Source of the DNA: Bradyrhizobium sp. AZCC 2262
GTDB taxonomy: Bacteria > Pseudomonadota > Alphaproteobacteria > Rhizobiales > Xanthobacteraceae
DNA: 64,000 nt
Direction of reading: 5' to 3'
NCBI RefSeq assembly: GCF_036924535.1
Contig: NZ_JAZHRT010000001.1
Span: 6,138,001 to 6,202,000 of the forward strand
The stretch's first letter is position 1, and each line of letters opens with the position of its first letter. The notes under the pieces are model-generated. The model ran no database searches, had not been told where the DNA came from, and saw nothing but the letters and a program-made list of their open reading frames with translations. This document shows, one piece after another, positions 8,848-17,871 of the stretch. A program made the position numbers and the translations under genes.

Positions 8848-9891
8848 CTATTCAGGCTGGATGCCGGCCGCTTCGATCATCGTCTTGAACGAGGCATTTT
8901 CTTGTTGCACGACGTCGGCGAGTTCCTGGGGCGTACTAGCGATGACCTCGAGGCCCTTCGATGTTATCTGGTGTTCGACAAAATCCGGCTGCTTAAGAAT
9001 GGCACGGAGATCGCTTCCGACTTTCTGCACAATCTCATCGGATGTACCTGGTGGGGCGAACACGGCGTACCAGATCGAGGATTGCAGGTAACCGAAGCCC
9101 GCCTCCTCGGTTGTCGGCACATCCGGAAACTGCGGCGATCGTTTCTTGCCGGCGATCGCGAGCGCCCTCAGTTTTCCCGCTCGCAGGAATTCGCCGGCGA
9201 CGCCCGCACTTCCTGTCGTGAATGACACCTCTCCGGTAATCATCGCGATCAGAAGCGGCGATATCCCGTTGTAAGGAATATGCTGGAGGTCGAGACGCTC
9301 CTTGCTGTTCAAATACTCAAACAGCAATTGCGGTTGTGAACCGCGTCCGAACGAACCGTAGTTCCATTTCTTGGGTTGCTTTTTGACGAGATCGACCAGT
9401 TCGCGAAGGCTGTTGGCCGGCACCGCCGGATGAGCCAGGACAAAGTTGTCGCTCTGCACCATCAGGGTTATCGGCGTGAACTTTGACGGATCGTACTGCA
9501 GGGACTTGAACAAATAGGGCGCCGTCGTGATGGTTTGATTGACGGTGGCCAGCAGGGTGTAGCCGTCGGGCGCTGCGCGAAACACCGCTTCCGTTCCAAC
9601 CGTACCACCGGCACCCACCCGATTTTCAACGATGACAGGCGTGCCCCATTTCGAGCTGAGCTCCTGTGCGGCAGCGCGAATGACGAGATCGACACCGCCA
9701 CCGGCGGGAAACGGCACGACGAAACGCACGAGACGCGACGGATAGCTTTGTGCGTGAACGGCGCTGGCAAGGCCAGCGCTGATTGCTAGCGCAATGAATG
9801 CCCCCACTGCAAGCGTCGCGATAGTTCGCCACTCGATTCTCGACGAAATTTTGCGTTTCGATGCAACTGAATTTATCCGATGCAATTTCAA
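8848..9891 (-). CDS. Bug/TctC-family solute-binding protein
   Basis: A 347-residue periplasmic binding protein of the tripartite tricarboxylate transporter class. The N-terminus holds a long signal peptide with hydrophobic core near residues 25-45 ending AVHAQ. The Bug signature follows: YPSRLVRFVVPFPAGGGVD, ENRVGAGGTVGTEAV, APDGYTLL, and later PDVPTTEEAGFG. Start is TTG at 9891 with GAGGAG upstream. No TctA/TctB membrane genes are in the window, so it is an orphan receptor like most Bug proteins. Ligand probably a dicarboxylate or aromatic acid linked to the operon. Confidence 0.92.
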   Translation of the reverse strand: MKLHRINSVASKRKISSRIEWRTIATLAVGAFIALAISAGLASAVHAQSYPSRLVRFVVPFPAGGGVDLVIRAAAQELSSKWGTPVIVENRVGAGGTVGTEAVFRAAPDGYTLLATVNQTITTAPYLFKSLQYDPSKFTPITLMVQSDNFVLAHPAVPANSLRELVDLVKKQPKKWNYGSFGRGSQPQLLFEYLNSKERLDLQHIPYNGISPLLIAMITGEVSFTTGSAGVAGEFLRAGKLRALAIAGKKRSPQFPDVPTTEEAGFGYLQSSIWYAVFAPPGTSDEIVQKVGSDLRAILKQPDFVEHQITSKGLEVIASTPQELADVVQQENASFKTMIEAAGIQPE

Positions 9892-9934
9892 CTACTCCTC
9901 GATGACGCATCGAAACGATGTCGCTCAGAACTCT

Positions 9935-11101
9935 TCAAGCAGCTGGAAGCAGAACGCTTCCTTCAAACAGCCGGCGGGCAGTTCGGAAGACGCCGGCCTC
10001 CGCTACCCGCCACGCGCCTTCGACGCATTCGCAAGCCGCCGTCAGTTGCAGAACGCCGGACGGATGGCCGATCCGGAACTCCTCCCGGCCAAGGCCAGCC
10101 GGACTCGCGACGGCGTTGGCGACGGTGCCGGTGATCTTGCATGCCGCTGCCAGACACATGGCGCCAGTCAGAGGCGTTGCCTTGTGCGGCAAGCCCATGG
10201 ACATCATTTGCGTGACGATATCGACCCTGTTCGCATCGACATCGGCCCCGGAACCCGTTTTGTAGCCGGTCGCCTTTCTGACGATCGCGACCAGCGGCAG
10301 ATTGGTCATTCGGGTGCGGGCGGTATCCTCGTCAGCAACAAGGTTCATCGCCAGCGCGGCAGCAATCCTGACCTCTTCGAGCAATTGGCGCTGCTCGACC
10401 GATTGGAACCACGCCGTATCAAACCCTTGCACCTCCGAACAAACATCGTCCATGTTGATGATGGCGACGGGATTGGCGACATCGACAAGCGAGGCCTCGA
10501 TCCTGCGACCTCTCCCGATATCCAGCAAGTCGCGAACATTGCCGGTCGGCAAGAGCTTGCCGGTCGCCGCCCCGGCCGGGTCGACGAATGTCAGTTTGAT
10601 CGGGGAGCCCGGCCGCGATACGCCGTCGATCTTGTAAACGCCGGCGACCTTGGCCTTGCCGCTCTCAACCGCAAACTCTGCGACCAGCTTCTTGTTCGTG
10701 TTGGTGTTGAAAATCCGCACGGTCACCTGCCCATCCGCCGCGGAAATCAAACCTTCATCCAGGGCAAACGGCCCGACAGCTGAGCTGATGTTGCCGCAGT
10801 TTGCCCGATAGCTCACGACCGGTTTTTCGATACCAACCTGGGCGAAGGTGTAGTCGATATCGATTCCCTCTCGTGCGGACGGAGAGATGATCGCGATCTT
10901 CGAGAGCGAAGAGATCCCGCCCCCCATGCCGTCGAGCTGACGCTCGGCGCCATCGGGGCTGCCCATGAGCGAAAGAAACAAGCGGTCCCATTCGGCGCAA
11001 TTCTCCGGCGGCTCGCCAGGCGGCAGATCGGCCTTGCGGAAGATCACCGCCTTGCTGGTTCCGCCGCGATAGAATGCCGCCCTTAATCGTTGCTGGCTCA
11101 A
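9935..11101 (-). CDS. PrpF-family isomerase (aconitate/4-oxalomesaconate type)
   Basis: A 388-residue protein of the PrpF family (diaminopimelate-epimerase-like fold). The N-terminus RAAFYRGGTSKAVIF is the family hallmark, and the second half has YRANCGNISSAVGPFALDEG, which carries the catalytic Cys-Gly-Asn motif. PrpF members isomerise trans-aconitate or 2-methylaconitate or tautomerise 4-oxalomesaconate, i.e. they move a double bond in unsaturated di/tricarboxylates. Start is TTG at 11101 after GGGAGAAAG. It lies between the CaiB and Bug genes, fitting handling of a ring-cleavage-derived acid. The exact substrate is uncertain. Confidence 0.88.
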   Translation of the reverse strand: MSQQRLRAAFYRGGTSKAVIFRKADLPPGEPPENCAEWDRLFLSLMGSPDGAERQLDGMGGGISSLSKIAIISPSAREGIDIDYTFAQVGIEKPVVSYRANCGNISSAVGPFALDEGLISAADGQVTVRIFNTNTNKKLVAEFAVESGKAKVAGVYKIDGVSRPGSPIKLTFVDPAGAATGKLLPTGNVRDLLDIGRGRRIEASLVDVANPVAIINMDDVCSEVQGFDTAWFQSVEQRQLLEEVRIAAALAMNLVADEDTARTRMTNLPLVAIVRKATGYKTGSGADVDANRVDIVTQMMSMGLPHKATPLTGAMCLAAACKITGTVANAVASPAGLGREEFRIGHPSGVLQLTAACECVEGAWRVAEAGVFRTARRLFEGSVLLPAA

Positions 11102-11162
11102 GACTTTCTCCCGAATTGCGGCATCCCTCGTACCGCTTCGCCGTCACCGGAAATCCGTCGTC

Positions 11163-12431
11163 TCAAATCGCCTGGCTGCTGCGCAAGTCGCCGATCTCGG
11201 ATTCGTCCATCCCGAGGAGATCATGCAAGATGGTGTCCGTGTGTTGCCCAAGCATCGGCGGGCAACTGATCGGGGGTGTCGGCGATCCGCTCATCTTGAC
11301 CGGCCAACCAGGCAGCACCACAGGACCCCGTGTCGGATGGATGATTTCCGTCAGCATGCCGGTAGCCCGGAAGGACGGATCGTTCATCAGGTCACCAGTA
11401 TCGAATACGGCTCCCGCCGGAACGCCGGCGCCGTTCAACATCTCCATCGCGGTCCGTTTGTCCTGGCTCAACATCCAGGGACGAATGATCTCATCAACCT
11501 CTTCCTTGCGCTCGAAGCGGGCTTCCGGAGTTACAAACCTGATGTCGTCGAGCAGATCGGATCGCCCGATCGTCTTCAGCAGGGCGCGCCATTGGCGATT
11601 GCCGGTCAGTTCGTCCCGCGCCGTGTAGATGAAGCAATAGTCGTTGGGGCCCCCGCCCTTACACGGATAAAGTCCCGACGGCGCCGCGGTGCTGCTCGGC
11701 GAGCCATTACCTACACGCGTCACGGGCTTCCCGGTCAGTTGATGGCGAGCGAACGTGATCCGGCTGAAGTTCATGACAGCTTCCTGCATCGCGACCCGTA
11801 TGCTTTGCCCCTTGCCGGTGAACTCCCGCTGATAGAGCGCGCCCAAAATGCCGATTGCCAGATGCAGCCCGGACCCGGTATCGGCAAAAGTCGGACCAGG
11901 CTTGATCGGCGGTCCATCCGGCTCGCCGGTGAATGCGACCGCGCCTCCGGCGGATTGTGCGATCGCATCGAAGCAGCGAAAGTCTCTGTACGGGCTTTCC
12001 TCGCTGAACCCGCGCACGGTGCCGTAAATGATCCGCGGATTGATCTTGCTGACGGCTTCATAACTGAGGCCGAGTTTATCTGTGGTGCCCGGCGCAAAAT
12101 TCTCCAGGAAGACATCGCACTCGCGGATCAGCCGGGTCAGAACTTCTTTACCCTTGCTGTTCTGCAAATCGATCGTGATGCTTCGCTTGTTCGAATTCAG
12201 CACCAGGAAATAGAGCGAGTCGGCGTCGGGCGAATCCGCCGAGGCAATACGCGCGGGATCGCCAAGTTTCGGCCTTTCGACCTTGAAGACATCGGCGCCG
12301 AGAAAAGCGAGTGACTGCGCGCACGCCGATCCTGCCTCCCACTGTGTGAGGTCAAGGATCTTGACCCCCGTCAGCGCGCGGGGGTGCTCCGATGCGACGT
12401 CGGCCGAAATGGTCTTCTGATGCTGATTCAT
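11163..12431 (-). CDS. CaiB/BaiF family (class III) CoA-transferase
   Basis: A 422-residue class III CoA-transferase. Seen are GVKILDLTQWEAGSACAQSL at the N-terminus, ADVFKVERPKLGDPAR, the nucleophile region DVFLENFAPGTTDKLGL with the usual Asp in FRCFDAIAQSAGGAV, and PIKPGPTFADTGSGLHLAIG. These enzymes move CoA between carboxylates such as succinyl-CoA and a pathway acid. In this operon it probably activates either the aromatic substrate or a dicarboxylic cleavage product. Gaps of 36 and 61 bases to neighbours support co-transcription. Confidence 0.9.
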   Translation of the reverse strand: MNQHQKTISADVASEHPRALTGVKILDLTQWEAGSACAQSLAFLGADVFKVERPKLGDPARIASADSPDADSLYFLVLNSNKRSITIDLQNSKGKEVLTRLIRECDVFLENFAPGTTDKLGLSYEAVSKINPRIIYGTVRGFSEESPYRDFRCFDAIAQSAGGAVAFTGEPDGPPIKPGPTFADTGSGLHLAIGILGALYQREFTGKGQSIRVAMQEAVMNFSRITFARHQLTGKPVTRVGNGSPSSTAAPSGLYPCKGGGPNDYCFIYTARDELTGNRQWRALLKTIGRSDLLDDIRFVTPEARFERKEEVDEIIRPWMLSQDKRTAMEMLNGAGVPAGAVFDTGDLMNDPSFRATGMLTEIIHPTRGPVVLPGWPVKMSGSPTPPISCPPMLGQHTDTILHDLLGMDESEIGDLRSSQAI

Positions 12432-12467
12432 ATGAATTCCCCACGCTCTCGCGTCTTTCGCCGACGA

Positions 12468-12689
12468 TTATTCGTCATGAACGGTGATAGCTTCGGACGG
12501 ACAGACGCGCGCGGCGAGCCGCGCCGAGGCTTCGAATTCGGGCGCCGGATTTTCGGTCAGGAGGACCACGATGCCGTCCTGTTCGTCCTGGTCGAATACG
12601 TGGGGCGACTTGAGAACGCATTGTCCGGCCGCAATGCAACGTAATCTATTGATGGTAATACGCATGAGAGTTGCTTTCGGTTGGTTCAC
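12468..12689 (-). CDS. P450-associated ferredoxin ([3Fe-4S]/[4Fe-4S])
   Basis: A 65- to 73-residue ferredoxin with C-x5-C (CIAAGQC) and a distal CP motif (ARVCPSEAI). This three-Cys pattern is typical of [3Fe-4S] ferredoxins that serve bacterial P450s. Two starts are possible: GTG at 12689, which overlaps the P450 stop as GTGA and suggests coupling, or ATG at 12665, which gives the usual N-terminus MRITINRLRC. It is the electron carrier between the ferredoxin reductase at 7.1-8.2 kb and the P450 just upstream. Confidence 0.9.
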   Translation of the reverse strand: MNQPKATLMRITINRLRCIAAGQCVLKSPHVFDQDEQDGIVVLLTENPAPEFEASARLAARVCPSEAITVHDE

Positions 12690-13888
12690 CAGGCCAGGGG
12701 AAGCTCGTGCACTCCGTAGACAAACATGTCATGGCGGAAGCGGAGCTTCTCGAATGGGACGGCGAGGCGGAGGTTGGGGAGCCGGTTGAACAGCGATCCA
12801 TAGACGATGCGCAGCTCAGCCCGCGCGAGCACCTGGCCCAGGCATTGATGGATGCCGAAGCCGAATGCGACGTGGCGGGCCGCGTCCCGTTCCACGTCGA
12901 ATTTGTCCGGATCCGGAAACAGATCAGGATCGCGGTTGGCGGCCGGAATCGAGCAAATGACGCCCTCCCCCGCCTTTACCAGCTTGCCGTTGACGTCGAT
13001 ATCCTCCATTGCCACGCGGCGCGCGCCGACGTGCAGCACGCTTGAGAACCGCAACAGTTCCTCGACCGCCCCCGGGATCATTTCGGGATTGCTCTTGATC
13101 AGGGCAAGCTGGTCTGGATGCTGCAGAAGGGTGAGCACGCCCAGCGCCGTCATGTTCTGGGTGGTCTGATGACCCGCGCTCAGCAGCAGGCGGACAATGT
13201 TGATGAGCGTCAACCGGTCGACGTGACCCGGCTTGAGCTGTTCGACGACCAGCCGAGACACGATATCGTCCTGCGGCTCGCGCTCCTTGCGGGTGATCAG
13301 CGCGTCGAGATAGCCGAAGAGGTCGTCGAGCGACTTGCGGACTTCGGCCGGCGTGGATTTCGATCCGAACTGGATTCGCGTGGCCTCGTGGAAGAACGCG
13401 TGGTCTTCGTAGGGAATTCCGAGCAGGAAGGTAATGATCTCGGTCGGCAGCGGCGCCGAGAAATGCTCGACAAAATCGGCCCCTTGCGGCAATTGGCAAT
13501 ACTGCGTGATTAGCCTGTCCACACTCTCCTCGATGCGCGGCGTCAACTGCTCGATCCGGCGAACCGTGAACTCCTTTGTCACCATCCGGCGCAGGCGATC
13601 ATGCTCGGGATTGTCCAGGCGAAGAAACGACCTGTCCGCCTTGTCCGCAACCATGCGCCCTTCGAAGACGTGAGGGAACCCTTCCCGGTTCGGCTCACAA
13701 CTGAACATGGGATTGCTGAGCACGGCACGGATGTCGTCGAATTTGGTCAGGAGATACGGATAAGTCCCGTCCCATAGCCGCACCCGCGCAAAAGGCTCGT
13801 GCGCGCGCAGTCCCGCATAGTCGTCGGGCGGATTGAACGGCTCAGTCCGGCTCATTGGATAGGCGAGTTCGGCAACAGTCTGTGACAT
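12686..13888 (-). CDS. Cytochrome P450 (class I)
   Basis: A 400-residue soluble P450. The I-helix motif AGHQTT is at about 238-243, the ExxR pair in EELLR at about 277-280, and the heme loop FGFGIHQCLG at about 342-351 with the axial Cys near 349. Lack of a membrane anchor and of a fused reductase makes it a class I enzyme using the operon's ferredoxin and reductase. AAGGAG precedes the ATG at 13888. It probably hydroxylates or O-demethylates the pathway substrate upstream of the gentisate enzymes; substrate identity is inference. Confidence 0.95.
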   Translation of the reverse strand: MSQTVAELAYPMSRTEPFNPPDDYAGLRAHEPFARVRLWDGTYPYLLTKFDDIRAVLSNPMFSCEPNREGFPHVFEGRMVADKADRSFLRLDNPEHDRLRRMVTKEFTVRRIEQLTPRIEESVDRLITQYCQLPQGADFVEHFSAPLPTEIITFLLGIPYEDHAFFHEATRIQFGSKSTPAEVRKSLDDLFGYLDALITRKEREPQDDIVSRLVVEQLKPGHVDRLTLINIVRLLLSAGHQTTQNMTALGVLTLLQHPDQLALIKSNPEMIPGAVEELLRFSSVLHVGARRVAMEDIDVNGKLVKAGEGVICSIPAANRDPDLFPDPDKFDVERDAARHVAFGFGIHQCLGQVLARAELRIVYGSLFNRLPNLRLAVPFEKLRFRHDMFVYGVHELPLAW

Positions 13889-13904
13889 CTTGTTCTCCTT
13901 GATC

Positions 13905-14723
13905 TCAGGACGCAGCCGCCGACGGCGTCGCCTGCGTCAGTTTGCGTCGGGCCGCACGCATCCGGTCCAGCCAGTTTTCCCGGTCCGCCGCCCTGCGCTG
14001 CTCGTATTCGGCGACCTTCGGATGGGGCAACACCAAAAAGTGTCGTGTCCTGAGCGCCTCGATAATTTCCCGGGCAACGTCGTCCGGCTCGAGAAAATTG
14101 CTCGACACGCCCGCTTTGAGGCTGCTGGGCTTCGTCATGCCGGTGCGAACGCCCTCCGGGCAGACGCAGGAGATCGAAACGCCATCGTCGGCGTGGGTGA
14201 TCGAGAGCCATTCGGCGAGTGCGACCGCCGCATGCTTGCTGGCCGCGTAGGGGGCGGAGCGAAAATCCGTCAGCAGGCCGGCCGCAGAGGCGGTGACGAA
14301 AAAGTGTCCGTTTCCGCGTCGGGCCATGCGTGGGATGACGGCTCGCGCGGCGTTGACGTGACCCATCAGGTTGACATCGAGCGACATCCGCCAATCGCTG
14401 GCTTCGCCAAGACCGTCGCCGGTGTGAATTCCGGCGTTCGAGCACCAGAGATCAATCGGACCGATCTCGCCTTCGACCTTCGCCACCGCCGCTTCGACGG
14501 ATCGGCTTTCGGCCACATCGAGTTCAAGCGCCAGCGCGGGGCCGCTGGAACATGTCTCATTGATCGCAGCCGCTACCCGCTGGGCTGCTTCGATATTGCG
14601 ATCGGCCACGACCACGCTGCGAATGCCGCATTGCGCTAGCGACCGGCAGAGCGCCTGCCCGATGCCGCTCCCGCCACCGGTAACCACAGCTACCTGTCCT
14701 GCTGCATCGAAGCCGTCAGCCAT
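13905..14723 (-). CDS. Short-chain dehydrogenase/reductase
   Basis: A 272-residue classical SDR: cofactor loop TGGGSGIGQA at about 16-25, CSNAGIHTG (the NNAG position), catalytic Ser in VTASAAGLL and YAASKHAA with Tyr-x3-Lys. The C-terminus continues past the usual end with a basic tail (ADRENWLDRMRAARRKL). It is the first gene of the P450 operon, 16 bases before the P450. A palindrome shared with the GntR promoter lies 23 bases upstream of its start. A degraded duplicate of the gene and its promoter is at 53.5-54.2 kb. Confidence 0.92.
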   Translation of the reverse strand: MADGFDAAGQVAVVTGGGSGIGQALCRSLAQCGIRSVVVADRNIEAAQRVAAAINETCSSGPALALELDVAESRSVEAAVAKVEGEIGPIDLWCSNAGIHTGDGLGEASDWRMSLDVNLMGHVNAARAVIPRMARRGNGHFFVTASAAGLLTDFRSAPYAASKHAAVALAEWLSITHADDGVSISCVCPEGVRTGMTKPSSLKAGVSSNFLEPDDVAREIIEALRTRHFLVLPHPKVAEYEQRRAADRENWLDRMRAARRKLTQATPSAAAS

Positions 14724-14745
14724 CCTTGGTCCTTATATGCTCTTT

Positions 14746-14761
14746 GGTCCAACCATAGACC
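14746..14761. promoter_or_regulatory. 16-bp palindrome, candidate GntR operator of the SDR-P450 operon
   Basis: GGTCCAACCATAGACC, an imperfect palindrome, 23 bases upstream of the SDR start. Its reverse complement differs at one position from the element at 19749-19764 between the monooxygenase and GntR genes. An identical element stands before the duplicated SDR at 54141-54156. The GGTC..GACC arms fit the two-fold symmetric sites of FadR-type GntR proteins. Confidence 0.65.
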
Positions 14762-14915
14762 CATAACTTTCCGAACGTCAACCCGTTCGCCGCAATGCAT
14801 TGGAGCGATGCTGAAATGCATTGACGGCGAGCAATCTGCAGCGCGAGACAATCCGTGCGGCCAAAACACTCATGGCTCGCCTTAGTGAATGTTTCTGCAG
14901 GGAACCGAGATCGCC

Positions 14916-15815
14916 TTATGCGAGGCTCATTGTCGGGACTTTTTTCCAGACCGGATGCGCGCCGTCTTTTCCCTGTTTTACATCCAGGGTCATCTCGCCG
15001 ACGCCCGCGATCCGGATTGCGACCTGATCTCCAGCTTTTAGCGGCCCGACACCGGCGGGGGTCCCGCTTGCAATGATGTCGCCCGGATAGAGCGTCATGA
15101 CCGAGGACGCCATCGCGATCATCTCGGGAACGCCGACGATGAGGTTGCGTGTGTTAGCCTTTTGCCGCAGATCGCCGTTGACGCTCAGTTCGAGATCGAT
15201 GTCGTCGTAACGTGGAACCTCATCTGCTGTCGTGAGGTAGGGGCCCATCGGGCAGAACGAATCGAATGACTTGCGCATCACACGCTCCTCCTTGCCTCGA
15301 ACGACGACGTCAATCAGGCACGAATAGCCAAACACATGCTCGAGCGCCCGCTCACGCGAAATGCTGCGGCCACCCTTGCCGATGATGATCGCGAGTTCGC
15401 ACTCGTGGTGGATTTCACGATCGGGCAGAACAGGCAGCACGATGGGATCGTTCGGCCCGCTAAGGCTCGAATTCGCCTTAAGGAAAAACCCTTGTCCGCT
15501 TGCATCAAATTTCGAGATCAGCCCTGTGCCCGTTTTCATCTCGTCGATATGAGCGTGATAATTGGCGGGATAGGCGATGACCTTGTTCGGCCATGCCACC
15601 GGGCAATTGAGTTGTGCCTCCGCGAACGGGATCCGTTCCGCGGTCTGCAGTTTCTCAAGGATTCGCGGCTTGATGTGATTGAACGCCGTGATGAAGCGCA
15701 GCATGCCCGTTGGCGGCCATGCGATCGGGTCGTAGCCGATGACGCCGGAGATGTCGGCGATGGCCGTATCCTCGACGATTCCGATTCGCCCTTGATTGAA
15801 ATTCGCGATCTTCAT
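14916..15815 (-). CDS. FAH-family hydrolase (fumarylpyruvate/maleylpyruvate hydrolase-like)
   Basis: A 299-residue fumarylacetoacetate-hydrolase-fold protein. The metal ligands are visible as E138 and E140 (HHECELA) and D169 (SCLIDV), and the C-terminal motif DIIASGTPAGVGPLKAGD is diagnostic. In the gentisate pathway this enzyme splits the ring-cleavage product to pyruvate and fumarate (or maleate). It is the last gene of the monooxygenase-dioxygenase operon, 27 bases after the dioxygenase. No maleylpyruvate isomerase was found nearby, so direct hydrolysis of maleylpyruvate is possible. A 3' fragment copy lies at 54.3-54.5 kb. Confidence 0.9.
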   Translation of the reverse strand: MKIANFNQGRIGIVEDTAIADISGVIGYDPIAWPPTGMLRFITAFNHIKPRILEKLQTAERIPFAEAQLNCPVAWPNKVIAYPANYHAHIDEMKTGTGLISKFDASGQGFFLKANSSLSGPNDPIVLPVLPDREIHHECELAIIIGKGGRSISRERALEHVFGYSCLIDVVVRGKEERVMRKSFDSFCPMGPYLTTADEVPRYDDIDLELSVNGDLRQKANTRNLIVGVPEMIAMASSVMTLYPGDIIASGTPAGVGPLKAGDQVAIRIAGVGEMTLDVKQGKDGAHPVWKKVPTMSLA

Positions 15816-15842
15816 GCTGCTGTTCCTCGTAATATCGAGCCG

Positions 15843-16889
15843 TCAGGCCGCTTCTTCTCGGTAAAGGCCGAGCGACTTCAACACCGGGATATCGTTGACC
15901 TGAAACAACACCGCGTCTGCCTTGTCCGAGCGGTTTTCGTGGGCGTGGACGGCCCAGGGCGGCAAGGCCAGGAAATCGCCTTTCGACCAGTCGAACTGTT
16001 TTCCATCGATCACGGTCGTGCCCTGCCCGCGCACGACGTAGTAGACCACGCTTCCGGTATGCCGATGCGGCTTGCATTTCGCGCCGGGACGTAGCACCTG
16101 GATCGCGGTGCCGATCGTTGGCAGCGCCGGACCGCCGGTCAGGGGATTCTGGTATTCGAGGAGCGTGTCGTCGAAGGGATCCGGATCAAGCCCGACCGCT
16201 TGCGAGAGAGCCTCCTGCGCTCGCGACCAGGTATAGGCCAGAACGGGACTCGAACCGCTGGCCCGCTTTTCATGCATCGGCCGTAGCAGACCGCTTCCGA
16301 ACTCGCGATAGGAGCGATCCGAGATCCGGTTGACGCTCTGGCGCGGTTCGCTTGACCCCTCGAAGAACGTCGCATGCAGCAAGCGCACCAGCGAAATGTC
16401 GAGTACGTCAAGCCAGATCATCGGCTTGCTGCCCTTGTGCTCGTGGTCGTGCCAGGTCCAGCTTGGCGTCAGGACGAGATCGCCCTCGTTGATCACATAT
16501 TGCTCGCCGCTGACGATGGTGTCGGCGCCGCTGCCCTCCATGATGAACCGTAGCGCGGTCGCCGCATGACGATGCGCGCTCGCGATTTCGCCGGGAAGAA
16601 TATATTGAATGGAAGCCCAGAACGTCGGCGTCGTGCCGTAGGGCAGGCCCGGATTGGTCAGGCGCAGCGTGCGACGCTGTCCTCCCTGTTCGAGCTTGAG
16701 CGATGCGCCGATCCTTTCAAGCAGCCGCGCTAGATCAGCCGCTTTCCAGTGAAACGGCTGCATTGTGCTTTTGGGCTCTTTGGTGAACAACGGAGGATCG
16801 TCCGGTTGCGCGACCCGAACGCCGTACTTTGCCAATTCATCGGCGAGTTCCTGACGCTGCCTTGCGTCGCTCATGACTTCAGAGGCCAT
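15843..16889 (-). CDS. Gentisate 1,2-dioxygenase-type bicupin
   Basis: A 348-residue double-cupin ring-cleaving dioxygenase. The first cupin carries the Fe(II)-binding HRH at about 106-108 (ASAHRHAATALRF) and a downstream His near 147-149 (SWTWHDHEH). The second cupin carries KPHRHTGSVVYYVVRG. Length and order match gentisate 1,2-dioxygenase, which cleaves gentisate between C1 and C2 to maleylpyruvate; 1-hydroxy-2-naphthoate and salicylate dioxygenases are close alternatives. The start at 16889 is fixed by AGGGAGAG; the open frame continues to 17135 without homology. Part of the second half is copied at 42.2-42.4 kb. Confidence 0.92.
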   Translation of the reverse strand: MASEVMSDARQRQELADELAKYGVRVAQPDDPPLFTKEPKSTMQPFHWKAADLARLLERIGASLKLEQGGQRRTLRLTNPGLPYGTTPTFWASIQYILPGEIASAHRHAATALRFIMEGSGADTIVSGEQYVINEGDLVLTPSWTWHDHEHKGSKPMIWLDVLDISLVRLLHATFFEGSSEPRQSVNRISDRSYREFGSGLLRPMHEKRASGSSPVLAYTWSRAQEALSQAVGLDPDPFDDTLLEYQNPLTGGPALPTIGTAIQVLRPGAKCKPHRHTGSVVYYVVRGQGTTVIDGKQFDWSKGDFLALPPWAVHAHENRSDKADAVLFQVNDIPVLKSLGLYREEAA

Positions 16890-16944
16890 GTTTCTCTCCC
16901 TTTCGTTCCTAGGCTTCAGATGAAGCCGAAGCCTGCTGTCGCGG

Positions 16945-17871
16945 CTACTCGGCCGCGACACCGCGCATCGCATCCGTAACGACGGTCTTCTTGAGCGAAC
17001 CGTCGAGTGCCTCATGGTCCGCATAACCGATGAGATCGTAGAGTTCCGCGCGTGTCTGCATGCTGCCCAGCATTCCGTCCGCGCGATCATATTGCCGCAC
17101 GTGATCGTAGAAGGTCCCTTGCGCCTTGGCCGCAATGCGGAGTGCGCTGACCGGCCAGATGATCATCTTGTACCCGAACGCCTCGAACGCGCTTGCGGAG
17201 AGATAGGGCGTCTTGCCGAACTCCGTCATGTTCGCGAGCAGCGGCGCCTTTACCTGTTTGGCGAAGTCACGAAACATGTCCTCTGTGGTCAAGGCCTCCG
17301 GAAAAATCGCATCCGCGCCGGCCTCGAGGTAAAGCTTCGCCCGGCGGACCGCCGCCTCAAATCCCTCGCTGGCCGCCGCGTCCGTCCTGGCAATGATGTA
17401 GAGATGTTTGCGCGCACGGGCCGCAGCCGCAATCTTGGCGGCCATCTCATCGGGCGAGATCAATTTCTTGTCGTTGAGGTGTCCGCACTTTTTCGGCAGT
17501 TCCTGGTCCTCTATCTGAACCGCGGCAGCGCCCGCATCTTCGAAGCTGCGTACCATGTCCATGGCATTTAAGATGCCGCCGAACCCGGTATCGCCGTCCA
17601 CCACGAGGGGAAGATCGGCAGCACGGCAGATTTGCCTCACAAAGAAACAGACGTCTTCCTTGCTGATGATCCCGAGGTCAGGCAGCCCCATCGAAGCCGA
17701 CATCGCAGCGCCTGACAGATAAAGCGCCTTGAAACCGGCCAGCTTCGCCTGCAATGCTGCCAAGCCATTAAAGGCTCCCGGAATCCTCAGGATGCCCGGC
17801 CCAGTCAACAGCTCGCGAAAGCGATCGCCCGCCGGTCGCGCATCGCGCGATGTTGCAACAAGATAGGTCAT
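16945..17871 (-). CDS. Isocitrate lyase/PEP-mutase family enzyme (methylisocitrate lyase-like)
   Basis: A 308-residue TIM-barrel lyase. DGDTGFGG at about 92-99 provides the metal-binding Asp residues, and PKKCGH at 127-131 is the catalytic loop of lyase-active members such as 2-methylisocitrate lyase and 2,3-dimethylmalate lyase. IARTDAAASEGFEAAVRRA follows. The start overlaps the monooxygenase stop as ATGA, so the two are translationally coupled. Beside a gentisate dioxygenase and a PrpF-like enzyme it may cleave a methylated malate-type product. A fragment copy is at 44.3 kb. Confidence 0.88.
   Translation of the reverse strand: MTYLVATSRDARPAGDRFRELLTGPGILRIPGAFNGLAALQAKLAGFKALYLSGAAMSASMGLPDLGIISKEDVCFFVRQICRAADLPLVVDGDTGFGGILNAMDMVRSFEDAGAAAVQIEDQELPKKCGHLNDKKLISPDEMAAKIAAAARARKHLYIIARTDAAASEGFEAAVRRAKLYLEAGADAIFPEALTTEDMFRDFAKQVKAPLLANMTEFGKTPYLSASAFEAFGYKMIIWPVSALRIAAKAQGTFYDHVRQYDRADGMLGSMQTRAELYDLIGYADHEALDGSLKKTVVTDAMRGVAAE

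Noticed and set aside
16890..17135. 82-residue upstream extension of the gentisate dioxygenase frame
   Set aside because: It overlaps the lyase gene on the same strand in another frame; the true start at 16889 has an AGGGAGAG site.
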